Part shown: piece by piece, positions 27,386 through 37,145 of the stretch
Position numbering within the stretch: the first letter of the stretch is position 1
Layout of the letters: every line of letters begins with the position of its first letter
NCBI GenBank assembly: GCA_965140405.1
Contig: OZ223208.1
Location: forward strand, 1,240,001-1,304,000
DNA length: 64,000 bases
Direction: 5' to 3'
DNA from: G963556115 sp963666605
GTDB lineage: Bacteria > Planctomycetota > SZUA-567
Translations under genes and position numbers: made by a program
Notes under the pieces: generated by a model
The model's database searches: none
What the model saw: the letters and a program-made list of their open reading frames with translations, nothing else
Told to the model about the DNA's origin: nothing

Positions 27386-28612
27386 ATGAGATTCAGCCGT
27401 ATAGCAGATCTATTTATGATCATGGTGGTACTATCTACCGCTGGCTGCAAGACAGTACTTCATACGACAAATGAAGGTCCAGTTGCTTACGGAGCAAATG
27501 GGCTATCTGCACCAGCAGTATATAAAGTAAAACCAAATCCACCAAAGAGCATGGGCTACCCCGCCTTTGAAATGGCTAATGTTCCAGTAGGCACACCTCC
27601 AGTACTACCCGCTATGCAACAACTTACAGAAAATATGCCAGCTGCAGATAGATGGCAAGGTCTTCACGATCCACTAAGGCAAGGTCTAAATCCAGACCTA
27701 GTCACTTCCAGAGCTCTGCCTGTAGCAGGAATGAATCCTCGCGCGCCAATGCCTATTGAACAAAAAGTTTATGGCGGCGCATACGGCAAGCAAGAGTCAG
27801 ATATTACATATAGGCATCTAGAAGGTGATGTTTTAAAAGTAGTTGTTAAGAGTAGCCCTGAATTCTGTGGAGATGTTACTGTCGCAGATGATGGATATAT
27901 CCAAATACCTGGCACCGAAGACTTTATCCGTGCAAAAGGACTAGACACAACTCAGATAGCCAATCAAATATCTACGACTTTACGCCCATATGTTAGGAAA
28001 AACCCTGTCGTAAGGGTTACAACGCTTGAAGCACGTGGCGGTTACTACTATGTATTTGGCGGAGTAAAGAATCAAGGTCGCTTCCCAATAGGAAAGAAAC
28101 CTATCAAATTAAGTGAAGCAGTATTTAGAGCTGACTCCAGTCTACTCGCCCAAGCACAAACAATAAATGCTGAGGGCAACGCTCAAGCAAGAGATGAATT
28201 TAACCATGTCGACAAGGGATGGCTAGGAGAGGTAGTGCTAGTTACTCCTCACAGAGTCCATCCGATTGCAAACAAGTACAACGTTGCTGAATCATTATTT
28301 GGTGGCTTAGGAAAGAACAATCCAATTGTCAAACCTGGCCAAATAATAATTGTTCCAGATAGAGATGATCCAGAGCTTGAAGGATATATCCAGAAGATAC
28401 TTATAAAGGACAATTTCAAGTTGATGCTCCAAGCTCCAGAGTATGCAAGTAAAAGACCGAGCTCAGGAAACATCATTATAAATAACAATAACAACAATAT
28501 CAACGGCAATCAAAACACCAATAATCATGATAATGACTCACAACAAAAAGAGCAATGGGAAAATTTGAGTCTTATGGGTAAGGTTGCAGCTATATGTGGT
28601 TTTTTACTATAA
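27386..28612 (+). CDS. Polysaccharide export outer-membrane lipoprotein (Wza-like)
   Basis: A 408-residue polysaccharide export protein. The lipoprotein signal ends at Cys21 (STAGC), so it should be anchored to the outer membrane. The Poly_export domain runs about 140-250 ('YRHLEGDVLKVVVKSSPEF', 'PYVRKNPVVRVTTLEARGGYYYVFGGVK'), followed by a second SLBB-like stretch. The C-terminus has an Asn-rich low-complexity run (residues about 365-385) before a hydrophobic end. It should form the outer-membrane portal for an exopolysaccharide. GGAG precedes the ATG. First of four co-directional genes. Confidence 0.9.
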   Translation: MRFSRIADLFMIMVVLSTAGCKTVLHTTNEGPVAYGANGLSAPAVYKVKPNPPKSMGYPAFEMANVPVGTPPVLPAMQQLTENMPAADRWQGLHDPLRQGLNPDLVTSRALPVAGMNPRAPMPIEQKVYGGAYGKQESDITYRHLEGDVLKVVVKSSPEFCGDVTVADDGYIQIPGTEDFIRAKGLDTTQIANQISTTLRPYVRKNPVVRVTTLEARGGYYYVFGGVKNQGRFPIGKKPIKLSEAVFRADSSLLAQAQTINAEGNAQARDEFNHVDKGWLGEVVLVTPHRVHPIANKYNVAESLFGGLGKNNPIVKPGQIIIVPDRDDPELEGYIQKILIKDNFKLMLQAPEYASKRPSSGNIIINNNNNNINGNQNTNNHDNDSQQKEQWENLSLMGKVAAICGFLL

Positions 28613-28635
28613 ATTGTTTATAGGGTAATTATACA

Positions 28636-29982
28636 ATGCCAAATATTTCGTTTGAAGAGAGACAAGGCGCATCACTACTACGTCGTATTATTGCAGGGTT
28701 CTGGATAATTCTAGCACTCGGCGCTGGCGTAGCCTATGTTCAGCTTACCCCAAAGGCCTATCAAGGAAGCATGGAAATCTGTTACAATGAAGGTAGCAAG
28801 GGTGAAGTCCTATCACGGGTAGAGTCTATTCTAAAGGAACAAAACACTTCAAACATCACAACAGATAGCGTTGATAAAGAACGCCTCACTGTTTCCTGTA
28901 TAGCTGGCAAGATGTCACTTGTCAACTCATCTCTACTGATGTTTCAAGACACTGTTAAAGAAGCAATTAGACAGGACATTGAAAGTACGTATAAAGCGAA
29001 GAAACAAGAGTACGATAATAAACTGAAGATACTTAATGAAAAGCTTGGAGCAATTACAACAAAAAACTCTGAGACAGAAGAATACTTCCAGATTATCACT
29101 GAGCTTGAAGAAGGTCTCAAGAACCGTAGCATGCTTCCTATAGGCTGGGAAATTATGTTCGAAGACAATGTTCGCTTTAGAAGTATCCTTAAAGAGCTAG
29201 TAGCAAATATCTCTGCAATTGAAGAGATAAATATTGAACTAAAGACTGAAGCATCGAAGATGCTCGTTCTTTCCGAATGGGTAAATTCTCCAGAAAATCA
29301 AGTAGTTCAGATCAGTGAGAAGCGTGTTGTATACCATGAGGATTCTCCTGAGCTGACAGCACTCAAAGATCAGAAAGCAGCTATAGAAGCATCACGTATG
29401 CGACTACTTAGGCGAGCAACAACAATGCATCCTACAGTCATCAAGATGTCAGAAGAGATTGATGAACTTCAAGCACAAATAAATGCTATGACAAGGGTTC
29501 CACAGGTAGTCGAAGATATCAGAGAGGTTACCAATCCAAGAGTTTCAGAGTTTAATAGCAAAATTCTTACTACTAGAGGGAATATTGCAGCTCTAAACTC
29601 AAGACTAGATACTTTGTCTAACAAGACACTAGCTCGACTAAGTGATCTCAGAGTACTCGTAAATGATGCTCAGAAAGATAAAATCATAGGACGTGAAGAG
29701 AAGCTGAAAAATGAGCTAGAACAATTTCAGCAATCTCCTGCTACCATGGATAATTCACCTATAATTGGCTATGTTATCTCAAATAATATAAAGAGACTTG
29801 AAGCACCAAATCTGTACTTGATTTATTCACTTGCGGGATTTGCAGGTATAGTAGGGGCAATATTAATCATGTATAGCACCAAGAAGAGTTCCTTCAAGCT
29901 TGAAGAGGTAGAAGAGACACCTGAATTTCCGGTATTGGGTAAAATTGGCAAGATTGGTGGTTCAACAATTACACGTAGCTAG
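28636..29982 (+). CDS. Polysaccharide chain-length determinant (Wzz/GNVR family)
   Basis: A 448-residue inner-membrane polysaccharide co-polymerase. TM1 is near residues 15-37, a long periplasmic coiled-coil region covers about 100-370, and a second TM lies near 397-417, followed by a short cytoplasmic tail of about 30 residues. This is the Wzz/exopolysaccharide chain-length topology. It should pair with the outer-membrane portal encoded upstream and the ATPase-like protein downstream. It lacks a fused tyrosine-kinase domain, which is instead a separate gene. Confidence 0.88.
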   Translation: MPNISFEERQGASLLRRIIAGFWIILALGAGVAYVQLTPKAYQGSMEICYNEGSKGEVLSRVESILKEQNTSNITTDSVDKERLTVSCIAGKMSLVNSSLLMFQDTVKEAIRQDIESTYKAKKQEYDNKLKILNEKLGAITTKNSETEEYFQIITELEEGLKNRSMLPIGWEIMFEDNVRFRSILKELVANISAIEEINIELKTEASKMLVLSEWVNSPENQVVQISEKRVVYHEDSPELTALKDQKAAIEASRMRLLRRATTMHPTVIKMSEEIDELQAQINAMTRVPQVVEDIREVTNPRVSEFNSKILTTRGNIAALNSRLDTLSNKTLARLSDLRVLVNDAQKDKIIGREEKLKNELEQFQQSPATMDNSPIIGYVISNNIKRLEAPNLYLIYSLAGFAGIVGAILIMYSTKKSSFKLEEVEETPEFPVLGKIGKIGGSTITRS

Positions 29983-30014
29983 TTTATTTAAGTAACAAAT
30001 AGAAAGAGTATAAG

Positions 30015-30737
30015 ATGGGTGTAAAAGAGGTAGACAAAGCATTTACAGCAATGATCGATATGAGTGGTGAAATTCTCAATATCGGCCGCCCACGCACCAA
30101 ATTCTCAGCTCTCAAAACTGTTATTCCTACTCCTCCACGAATACAGGTAGACTTCGAAATAGTAGAGACTATTGAGTCCTTGAATACCCCTGTACTTGAA
30201 AAAGAATACCTGCCTCTCTTTACAGAACTCAAAAGATTTGAACCCAGCGCACTTACTTTTTCATCAATAGAACCTGGTCAAGGAGTAACATTTACCGCAA
30301 GAAATATTGCAAGACTCTGGGCAAAAGAGGAATCAAAAAAAATACTCTTACTCGAATTTTATAATGGCTTCTCTGGTAGCGAGTATTCAAATATTCAAGA
30401 CGAAGACGGAGACGTTTTCTCTAACTCACAACTACTTGAAGAATATCTTTCATATGCGCAAGAAGACAACCTCTATCTCTACTCTGTCCGTTCCTCAAGT
30501 ATAAATGTAGATATAGGGGAATTCTGGCAGAGAGTGAGTTCTTCGTTCGATCTTATTATTATTGATGCCGCTCCTAAGGGCTTCAATATTATGACAGATA
30601 AAGCTATAGAACGCAGCACAGGTGTAATCATGATCTCCTCACAAAAACCAGACCCAGTAAATGTAAAAGTCTTTGAAAGAGAGACAAAAGAGCTCGGCGG
30701 CAGGTTTCTAGGCGTTATTTTGAATGCCGTTGATTAA
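30015..30737 (+). CDS. CpsD/Wzc-like ATPase with degenerate P-loop
   Basis: A 240-residue protein with the fold outline of bacterial tyrosine kinases of the CpsD/CapB type that control polysaccharide export. The Walker A equivalent is 'SSIEPGQGVTFTARNIA' at about 83-99. Val91 replaces the invariant Lys. The Walker A' region reads LLLEFYNG rather than a D-x-D form. Walker B is intact as FDLIIIDAAP. The C-terminal Tyr cluster of active kinases is absent. It is probably a regulatory pseudokinase or has lost function. It lies between the co-polymerase and the ExeA-like ATPase. Confidence 0.75.
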   Translation: MGVKEVDKAFTAMIDMSGEILNIGRPRTKFSALKTVIPTPPRIQVDFEIVETIESLNTPVLEKEYLPLFTELKRFEPSALTFSSIEPGQGVTFTARNIARLWAKEESKKILLLEFYNGFSGSEYSNIQDEDGDVFSNSQLLEEYLSYAQEDNLYLYSVRSSSINVDIGEFWQRVSSSFDLIIIDAAPKGFNIMTDKAIERSTGVIMISSQKPDPVNVKVFERETKELGGRFLGVILNAVD

Positions 30738-30754
30738 GGAAGGGAATCCGAACA

Positions 30755-31663
30755 ATGTATCTCAATAATTGGGGCATGAAGCGACGCCCTTTTGACAATG
30801 GACATGACCAAGATCTATTCGTACCAGTAGAGAGTGCTATGCTGATTCTTACTCGTCTGCGTTACTCAGTAGCTATGGGGCTGGGTGTCGCTTGCCTCAG
30901 TGGAGAAGCAGGTAGTGGCAAGACAGAGCTTGCTCGTATGTGTATGTATGATTTTGCTAATTCAGGATGGGCGACCATCTACATATCCAACCCATCCGGC
31001 ACAAGAGAAGCAATGTTTCTAAATATACTGCACCGACTCGATGGCAAAGTAGAGGAAGGATGTGGTGTATTTGAATCCCTTGAAAGACGTATAGAAGATA
31101 TAGGAAGTAGAGGAGGTAAGATACTCCTCGTTGTAGACGATGCTCATGCAATTACAGATACAGCTCTTCTCAGCGACATCCGTATGCTTCTCAATATCGA
31201 GATAGAAGGCACCCCTGTACTCTCAATAATTCTTGCAGGACAAAAAGGTATATACGGCAAACTTAGCGAAGCAAGCTCCTTTGATTCAAAGGTCGGCATG
31301 AAGGTGCAAATGATCCCTTACAACGATATTGAGACTGAGACATATATGCTTGCACGCATCAAAGCATCAAATTGTAACCGTGGAGTATTCACCAAAAAAG
31401 CAGCAGAGATGGTATACGCTGCTAGTGGCGGCATTGCCGGAAATATTAATAGGATATGCGAGCTAGCTCTAATTACTGCATTCACCAGTGGGCTCAGCAA
31501 GATCAAACCAGACATTATTATAGCTGCTGCTAAAGAGCTCGGACTACGCAATGATCTTGGCTCGCAGCGAGTTCTTGATGAAGTCTGGGCAGAGGACCTA
31601 GTACCTATAGAGAAGTATGCCGAACCAGAGGTAGATATTCTAGCAGAGCTTGCCTCTTTATAG
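30755..31663 (+). CDS. ExeA-like AAA ATPase of the polysaccharide cluster
   Basis: A 302-residue ATPase of the ExeA/TniB-like AAA group that is commonly encoded in exopolysaccharide and exosortase loci. It starts with 'YLNNWGMKRRPFDNGHD', the usual opening of this family. Walker A is GEAGSGKT (50-57), and Walker B is 'ILLVVDDAHAI'. A winged-helix-like C-terminal region follows ('SGGIAGNINRICELAL'). It lacks the peptidoglycan-binding C-terminus of full ExeA. The usual role is to energise assembly of envelope transport parts. It ends the four-gene run that begins at 27386. Confidence 0.88.
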   Translation: MYLNNWGMKRRPFDNGHDQDLFVPVESAMLILTRLRYSVAMGLGVACLSGEAGSGKTELARMCMYDFANSGWATIYISNPSGTREAMFLNILHRLDGKVEEGCGVFESLERRIEDIGSRGGKILLVVDDAHAITDTALLSDIRMLLNIEIEGTPVLSIILAGQKGIYGKLSEASSFDSKVGMKVQMIPYNDIETETYMLARIKASNCNRGVFTKKAAEMVYAASGGIAGNINRICELALITAFTSGLSKIKPDIIIAAAKELGLRNDLGSQRVLDEVWAEDLVPIEKYAEPEVDILAELASL

Positions 31664-31685
31664 TAATTCAAACTTTACAAAAGAA

Positions 31686-31716
31686 AGCGCCATATCGATA
31701 TTCTCGATATGGCGCT
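31686..31716 (-). terminator. Strong hairpin, T-rich on the minus strand
   Basis: A 13-bp perfect stem (31686-31698 with 31704-31716). On the minus strand it is followed by TTTCTTTTG, so it should end transcripts coming from acnB or from a small RNA in 31718-31860. On the plus strand, just after the ExeA-like gene, there is no T-run. Confidence 0.75.
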
Positions 31717-31717
31717 A

Positions 31718-31860
31718 TGATAATATGACCTTGACAGATGATTCCCTGGCCTTTAGCGTATTGATTACGCCGATACAAGCAGCTTATTGGTACAACGCAA
31801 TCCACAGAATTAGACCCTCACTATGACTAAAATCTGCACCCTCCCAGCGCTACATATATT
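31718..31860 (-). ncRNA. Possible structured RNA or 3' UTR downstream of acnB
   Basis: This segment is visibly richer in G and C than other gaps in the window and has no long reading frame. On the minus strand it contains several local stems, for example CAGA..TTAG pairing with CTAA..TCTG, GATTGCG with CGTAATC, and GCGTA with TACGC, and it ends at the 31686-31716 terminator. It could be a small RNA or a stable acnB 3' UTR. I could not match it to 6S, SRP, RNase P or tmRNA. Confidence 0.3.
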
Positions 31861-31879
31861 CACCATTTTAATATACCAG

Positions 31880-34414
31880 TTACTTATACTCTTCCATCAC
31901 ACTAAAGTCGAGATACTTATAGATCTCATCTTTACACGGAGTAATTTTCTCCTTATAGATATCTAGATACTCCTGAGGTTCAGGAAGCTTACCAGTAAGA
32001 GCAACAACAGCTGCCAGCTCAGCACTACCGAGGAATACCTGCGCCCCAGCACCCATACGGTTATCAAAGTTTCTAGTACTACTAGCAAATACTGTCGCAT
32101 TATCATCAACACGAGCCTGATTACCCATGCATAGGCTACACCCAGGTATTTCAATTCTTGCTCCAGCGGCTTCCAGAATATCGATAACGCCCTCTTTCTT
32201 TAGTTGCTCCATATCCATTCTAGTCGGAGGTGTCATCCAAAGCCTCTTAACACCTATTGATTTGCCTTCAAGGATTTTAGCAGCTGCTCTAAAGTGTCCG
32301 ATATTGGTCATACACGAACCGATAAATACCTCGTCAACCTCACGCCCAGAGTGATCAGACAACCATCCAACATTATCTGGGTTATTAGGTAGAGCCAGCG
32401 CAGGCTCTGAGATCTTACTTATATCAAGCTCAAGAGTTTCAGCAAACTCCGCATTATCATCACGCCTCATAAGTGTCGGACTTGCAAGCCAAGCCTCTGC
32501 TTCTTCAATTCTTTTTGATAGAGCACCAGAGTCTTTATAACCGTCACGCACCATACTCTTCATTAGCTGCACATTGCTTCTGACATACTCTATCACTCTC
32601 TCTTCTGACAGGTCGACAGTACACGCCGCCGCACTTCTTTCTGCAGCTGCACAAGACAGCTCAAATGCTTGCTCAACTGATAACTGAGTAGTCATACCCT
32701 CAATTTCCAAGATACGACTATTGAAAACATTTACAGACCCTTTTCCAAATTCAGACTGCTTGCCACTCGCTATCGCAACAATAGGAATATAGTTTACAAC
32801 ATCACGAAGAGTAATACCCTCTTGAAACTCACCTGTGAGCTTTACCAGTACTGACTCAGGCATATCTAGTGGCATACAACCAAGAGCTGAGGCAAAGGCT
32901 ACCAGCCCAGAACCAGCAGGGAATGATATACCGATAGGAAAACGTGTATGACTATCTCCACCAGTACCCACAGTATCAGGTAATAGGAGCCTATTGAGCC
33001 AACTATGAATAATCCCGTCACCCGGTCTCAAAGCAACACCACCACGACTTGAGATAAAATCAGGTAGTGTCTTATGCATTTCAAGGTCACGATCTTTAGG
33101 ATAAGCAGCTGTATGACAGAAGCTCTGCATAGTAAGTGGAGCCTGAAAACTTAGACATGCCAACTCTGTCATCTCATCTCTAGTCATAGGTCCAGTAGTA
33201 TCTTGACTGCCCACAGTAGTCATGCTTGGTTCGCAGGTCTCACCCGGTACTACACCAGCCTTACCACAGGCCTTACCTACCATTTTCTGAGCAAGTGAAT
33301 ACCCCTGACCTTCAGCTACTACAGGTACATCTGGCTTGATAAACACTTCACTTTCACCCATACCTAGAGTTTCACGAGCCATCGCGGTCAATTTTCTACC
33401 TATAATAAGTGGCACACGCCCACCTGCACGATATTCATCAACAAGGGTCTTCGGACTCATTTCAAATTTAGCAAGAAGAGTTCCATCTTCAGTAGTTATC
33501 TCACTCTTTTTAGTATCGATAGTTATCACTTCACCGTTAGCAAGTTTTGAAACATCGCAACGAATAGGTAGACCTCCAGAATCTTCAAAAGTATTGAAAA
33601 AGATCGGAGCAATCGATTCACCGATTACAACACCACCTCTACGTTTATTCGGCACAGCCGGAATATCATCACCGATCGCCCAAATTAGTGAATTTGTCGC
33701 AGACTTTCTCGAACTACCAGTACCTACAGTATTACCAACAAACGCCACTTCATATCCAGCTTTTCGATATTCTGCAATCTTCTCAATACCTCCCGGGAAT
33801 CTAGTCTCACCCATAGATAAAGCATGCAGAGGTATGTCAGGTCTTGTAGGAGACTGCCCCGCAGGCGAAAAATCATCTGTATTGGTTTCACCATCAACTC
33901 TAAATACTATTTTCTTCATAGTAGCTGGCAGTTCAGGTTTAGTGGTAAACCACTCAGCATTAGCCCAACTCTCTATGACACTTTTAGCTGCCTCATTCCC
34001 GCTTTCCATCTTCTCTTTAACTGCTGAATAGCAATCAAAGATTAAAATAATCTGCTTGAGAGCCGTTGCTGCATATCCTGCAAGATTACTATTATCTAAA
34101 AAATCCACAAGATAGGTTACATTGTATCCGCCCATCATAGTAGCAAGAATCTCAACTGCTTTTTTTGGTGTGATAACCTCTGATATTTTCGATTCAGTAG
34201 CAATTTCAGCCAAAAAATCAGCCTTTACCTTTGCAGCTGGATCGACCCCTGGCGAGACTCTATTTACAAGCAACTCTAGAAGTGCATCTTTATTCTCACT
34301 ACTTGGATCAGCAAGCATTTCACATAAGTCACCTACCTGCTCAGCGCTGAGTGGTAGCGGTGGTATACCCATTGCTTCTCTCTCATCTCTATGATTGATA
34401 TAATCCGAATTCAT
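31880..34414 (-). CDS. acnB: Aconitate hydratase B
   Basis: An 844-residue aconitase of the AcnB type, a [4Fe-4S] enzyme that interconverts citrate and isocitrate and may also handle 2-methylisocitrate. Unlike AcnA, the swivel domain lies N-terminally ('VDGETNTDDFSPAGQ', 'GNTVGTGSSRKSATNS'), after a HEAT-like first domain. The C-terminal part has the cluster cysteines in 'GSCMTNIGHF' and 'PGCSLCMGNQ'. Length agrees with E. coli AcnB (about 865). AAAGGA precedes the ATG. It fits a TCA-type route that also uses the Kor/Vor oxidoreductase at 52-55 kb. Confidence 0.97.
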   Translation of the reverse strand: MNSDYINHRDEREAMGIPPLPLSAEQVGDLCEMLADPSSENKDALLELLVNRVSPGVDPAAKVKADFLAEIATESKISEVITPKKAVEILATMMGGYNVTYLVDFLDNSNLAGYAATALKQIILIFDCYSAVKEKMESGNEAAKSVIESWANAEWFTTKPELPATMKKIVFRVDGETNTDDFSPAGQSPTRPDIPLHALSMGETRFPGGIEKIAEYRKAGYEVAFVGNTVGTGSSRKSATNSLIWAIGDDIPAVPNKRRGGVVIGESIAPIFFNTFEDSGGLPIRCDVSKLANGEVITIDTKKSEITTEDGTLLAKFEMSPKTLVDEYRAGGRVPLIIGRKLTAMARETLGMGESEVFIKPDVPVVAEGQGYSLAQKMVGKACGKAGVVPGETCEPSMTTVGSQDTTGPMTRDEMTELACLSFQAPLTMQSFCHTAAYPKDRDLEMHKTLPDFISSRGGVALRPGDGIIHSWLNRLLLPDTVGTGGDSHTRFPIGISFPAGSGLVAFASALGCMPLDMPESVLVKLTGEFQEGITLRDVVNYIPIVAIASGKQSEFGKGSVNVFNSRILEIEGMTTQLSVEQAFELSCAAAERSAAACTVDLSEERVIEYVRSNVQLMKSMVRDGYKDSGALSKRIEEAEAWLASPTLMRRDDNAEFAETLELDISKISEPALALPNNPDNVGWLSDHSGREVDEVFIGSCMTNIGHFRAAAKILEGKSIGVKRLWMTPPTRMDMEQLKKEGVIDILEAAGARIEIPGCSLCMGNQARVDDNATVFASSTRNFDNRMGAGAQVFLGSAELAAVVALTGKLPEPQEYLDIYKEKITPCKDEIYKYLDFSVMEEYK

Positions 34415-34587
34415 TCTCTTCCTTTCAATTTATCATCAGTATACTAAGCAATTTTTAAGGTTACTATTATATTCATACTCACCGTATTTGCAACTCATTA
34501 CTTAGCAATACATATCACAAAGAATCATTATAAGTATATTCCTACCAACATTTTCTAAAAAATATCGACAATATTATTATTACTATC

Positions 34588-34616
34588 TTGACGAAAATCT
34601 ATATTAGATTTACAAT
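34588..34616 (+). promoter_or_regulatory. Sigma-70-like promoter for hemW
   Basis: TTGACG (34588-34593) and TACAAT (34611-34616) are separated by exactly 17 bases, about 60 bases before the hemW ATG. Confidence 0.6.
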
Positions 34617-34673
34617 TCTGTTATAGTTGAATAGTACCTAGTACTCATTCCTTCTTCATCAGAGGATAGTAAA

Positions 34674-35801
34674 ATGGAAAATAGAAACCTTTATATACAT
34701 ATACCATTCTGTGTCCAACGTTGTCACTACTGTGACTTTGCAAGTACAGTCTTCAACCAAGAGCTTGCAGAGAAGTATATGGATGCTCTTGGCGTTGAAT
34801 TTGCAAGACGAGCTTTAGATATCAAGCCTGAGACCATCTTTATAGGAGGTGGCACTCCTACGGCTCTACCAATAGGATTACTAGAAGAGCTAATGGACCT
34901 CATTGGTTTACTAGATTTATCCCATCTAAAAGAGTTCTCTATAGAGGCGAACCCAGGAACTCTTACTATGGAGAAGCTAATTCTATTAAAGAAAAGCGGT
35001 GTGACCAGAGTATCTACAGGTATACAGTCTTTTGAAGATAGAGGACTTGAAATACTTGGCAGGTGTCACTCTGCCAAGCAAGCCCGCTTTGCTATAGCTC
35101 AGCTCAATGAAGTTGGTTTTGATAACATCTCTGCTGATCTTATATTTGCTTGGCCATCACAGAGTGTTGGGGAGTGGCAGAGTGACTTGGAAAAAGTATT
35201 ACAGCTACGTATCTCACATGTCTCTTGTTACAATCTGAGCTATCCAGATGGTACAGAGTTATCAAAGAAACTATCCAGCGGCGCACTGATTGCAGCAAAA
35301 GAGGAGCACGAGCTTGAATTATTCAATATGACCAAAGATATTTTGGGCGAGGCTGGGCTTATGAGGTATGAAATCAGTAATTTCGCAGCAAGCGGACATG
35401 AATGTTTACATAATATTAACTACTGGGAAGGTGGTAATTATATTGGTATTGGAGCAGGAGCTCACTCTTATGAGGAGAGCACAAGATTTGGTAATTATGA
35501 TTCTGTGACCAAGTATGTCGACTGCATCAATACTGCAGGATCAGCTATAGCATTTGTAGATGAGATACCGCCGATAGCTCGAGCTAGAGAGTGTGCCGCA
35601 ATCTGGTTACGCATGACAGAGGGCATAGATTGCCGTTCATACTTCCAACATACCGGTTTCAGAATAGAGGATATTCTAAAGAAAGAGATCACAATGCTGA
35701 GTAAAGAAGGCCTAATTGCTTGGTCAGCCGACAACAGCCACCTCCACCTTACCGAGCAAGCCATCCCAATAGCAGATGCGGTACTTTCTGAGATAGTATA
35801 A
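34674..35801 (+). CDS. hemW: HemW-like radical SAM protein
   Basis: A 375-residue radical-SAM enzyme of the HemW group, often misnamed oxygen-independent coproporphyrinogen oxidase. The cluster motif CxxxCxxC is Cys13, Cys17 and Cys20, and the next conserved block is 'IFIGGGTPTAL'. The C-terminal HemN_C domain is present. Presence of Cys after the third cluster ligand, which marks true HemN, is not seen (CDF instead). HemW is thought to act as a haem chaperone. GAGGA precedes the ATG. It converges with holA. Confidence 0.92.
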   Translation: MENRNLYIHIPFCVQRCHYCDFASTVFNQELAEKYMDALGVEFARRALDIKPETIFIGGGTPTALPIGLLEELMDLIGLLDLSHLKEFSIEANPGTLTMEKLILLKKSGVTRVSTGIQSFEDRGLEILGRCHSAKQARFAIAQLNEVGFDNISADLIFAWPSQSVGEWQSDLEKVLQLRISHVSCYNLSYPDGTELSKKLSSGALIAAKEEHELELFNMTKDILGEAGLMRYEISNFAASGHECLHNINYWEGGNYIGIGAGAHSYEESTRFGNYDSVTKYVDCINTAGSAIAFVDEIPPIARARECAAIWLRMTEGIDCRSYFQHTGFRIEDILKKEITMLSKEGLIAWSADNSHLHLTEQAIPIADAVLSEIV

Positions 35802-35807
35802 AAAATT

Positions 35808-35830
35808 AAACACTAAATACTATAGTGTTT
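35808..35830. terminator. Hairpin at the convergent hemW/holA ends
   Basis: AAACACTA (35808-35815) pairs perfectly with TAGTGTTT (35823-35830), overlapping the holA stop codon and lying seven bases after the hemW stop. Short, but A-rich on the left and T-rich on the right, so it may end both genes. Confidence 0.45.
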
Positions 35831-36934
35831 CTTCTTCTGGCAGACTGCTACTATCACCCTCTCAAGGGAGAGCTTGGTATCAGCACCTGTGTCATGTGTA
35901 GAGTGCATCTCACTAGCCATTACTGATAGAGCATGCTGGAGTTCTTCTATGGTAAAGTTACCAGCTGTACGAATGATATTCTCCGCCCTCTTTGGATGCA
36001 TCCCCATTTCAGCAACTATTTCAGAAGGCGATAGCTGTTCAGCAATCATAGCTCTTACGTGTATCATATTTTCAAGAAGAGAAGATATTAGAGCCATAGC
36101 CTGATACGCAGATGACTGCCCATCCTGCTTCTTACCACTCTGGTCCCTACTTCCCTGCTCACAGATCAACCTAGAGAAGTGGAGCGCCCCTGCAAGGTCA
36201 CGCCTCTCAAGCGAGTTTGTAAGCTCAAATATACTAAACTCTACCGACCCAGAAAGAAACTGCCTAGCGTCTTCTTCATTAATAATATGTTCGCTTCCAA
36301 TATAAAGGACAAGTTTCTCTATCTCACTTGCCAGTACTCCAAGATCAGACCCATGAGCTCGGTGCAAGGTACTCGCCGCATCAGACGCAAGCTCTTTATT
36401 CTTGCCTCTTGCCACACTCTTCATCCAAGCAATTACATCACTCTGCCTACCCAGCACTGGACAAGGTATTATCACCTGTTTAGCCATCGTTTTGCCGATG
36501 ATGCGTTGTTTATTGATCTTCTCCACCTCGATGATTAAAAAATTCTTTAAAGATGGATTCTTTATATACTCCGCCAACGACTGTACAGGAGGTATTTTCT
36601 TTGATGATGCCTCAGAATTTCCTGCTACAAATAGAGTTCTCTGGGCCCCTCTAAATACAATTAATTTCTCAGAAGAGAAGAGACTAGCACTTGAAAGTTC
36701 TGTAAGAAGATCAGAAAATTCAAACTTTCCTTCAGCTTGAACCGACGGACCGTGAAACTGCACATCAGCCACATCAGGATACTCTGAAATAATTTTTTTA
36801 TATATGCTCTCAATTGCAAGATGCCGAAGGTATTCTTCCTCCCCTTCAACAATAACTACAGGCGGCACATCTTGCAGTACCTGCTCGAGTGCCTTCTGAT
36901 AATCAGAGTAGTTCAACCATTTTTTCTGTGCCAT
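35813..36934 (-). CDS. holA: DNA polymerase III delta subunit
   Basis: A 373-residue HolA-type clamp-loader delta subunit. It has the delta-fold opening 'PPVVIVEGEEEYLRHLAIESI', the central 'FLIIEVEKINKQRIIGKTM', and the collar domain 'SVEFSIFELTNSLERRDLAGAL'. It opens the beta sliding clamp during replication. Delta is not an active ATPase, and no P-loop is seen, as expected. G-rich ribosome site precedes the ATG. Confidence 0.9.
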   Translation of the reverse strand: MAQKKWLNYSDYQKALEQVLQDVPPVVIVEGEEEYLRHLAIESIYKKIISEYPDVADVQFHGPSVQAEGKFEFSDLLTELSSASLFSSEKLIVFRGAQRTLFVAGNSEASSKKIPPVQSLAEYIKNPSLKNFLIIEVEKINKQRIIGKTMAKQVIIPCPVLGRQSDVIAWMKSVARGKNKELASDAASTLHRAHGSDLGVLASEIEKLVLYIGSEHIINEEDARQFLSGSVEFSIFELTNSLERRDLAGALHFSRLICEQGSRDQSGKKQDGQSSAYQAMALISSLLENMIHVRAMIAEQLSPSEIVAEMGMHPKRAENIIRTAGNFTIEELQHALSVMASEMHSTHDTGADTKLSLERVIVAVCQKKKHYSI

Positions 36935-37145
36935 TTGCCCCCCGTAAATTATAATTTAATAGTAACAATTATACTTCGATTATAATTTATTACAACCAAA
37001 ATCAAAATGCTTATACTTGCCAAGAAGATAAATATAAAGTTATGCAGCACACTTTCTTGCAACATTCAATTTATTATGATATTATAATAATATGCACTAC
37101 GTTAATTCCTCCCAAAATACAACCAATGACCAACAGGAGATTATT

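Noticed and set aside
28480..28540. Asn-codon-rich tract in the Wza-like gene as a tandem repeat
   Set aside because: It is an irregular low-complexity coding run in frame, not a true repeat array.
31718..31860. Identity as 6S RNA, SRP RNA, RNase P RNA or tmRNA
   Set aside because: I could not find the conserved core sequences of any of these. Kept only as an unassigned structured region.
33336..34031. Long plus-strand frame of 231 codons opposite acnB
   Set aside because: It is antisense to a certain acnB gene, with low-complexity composition from the other strand's codon bias.
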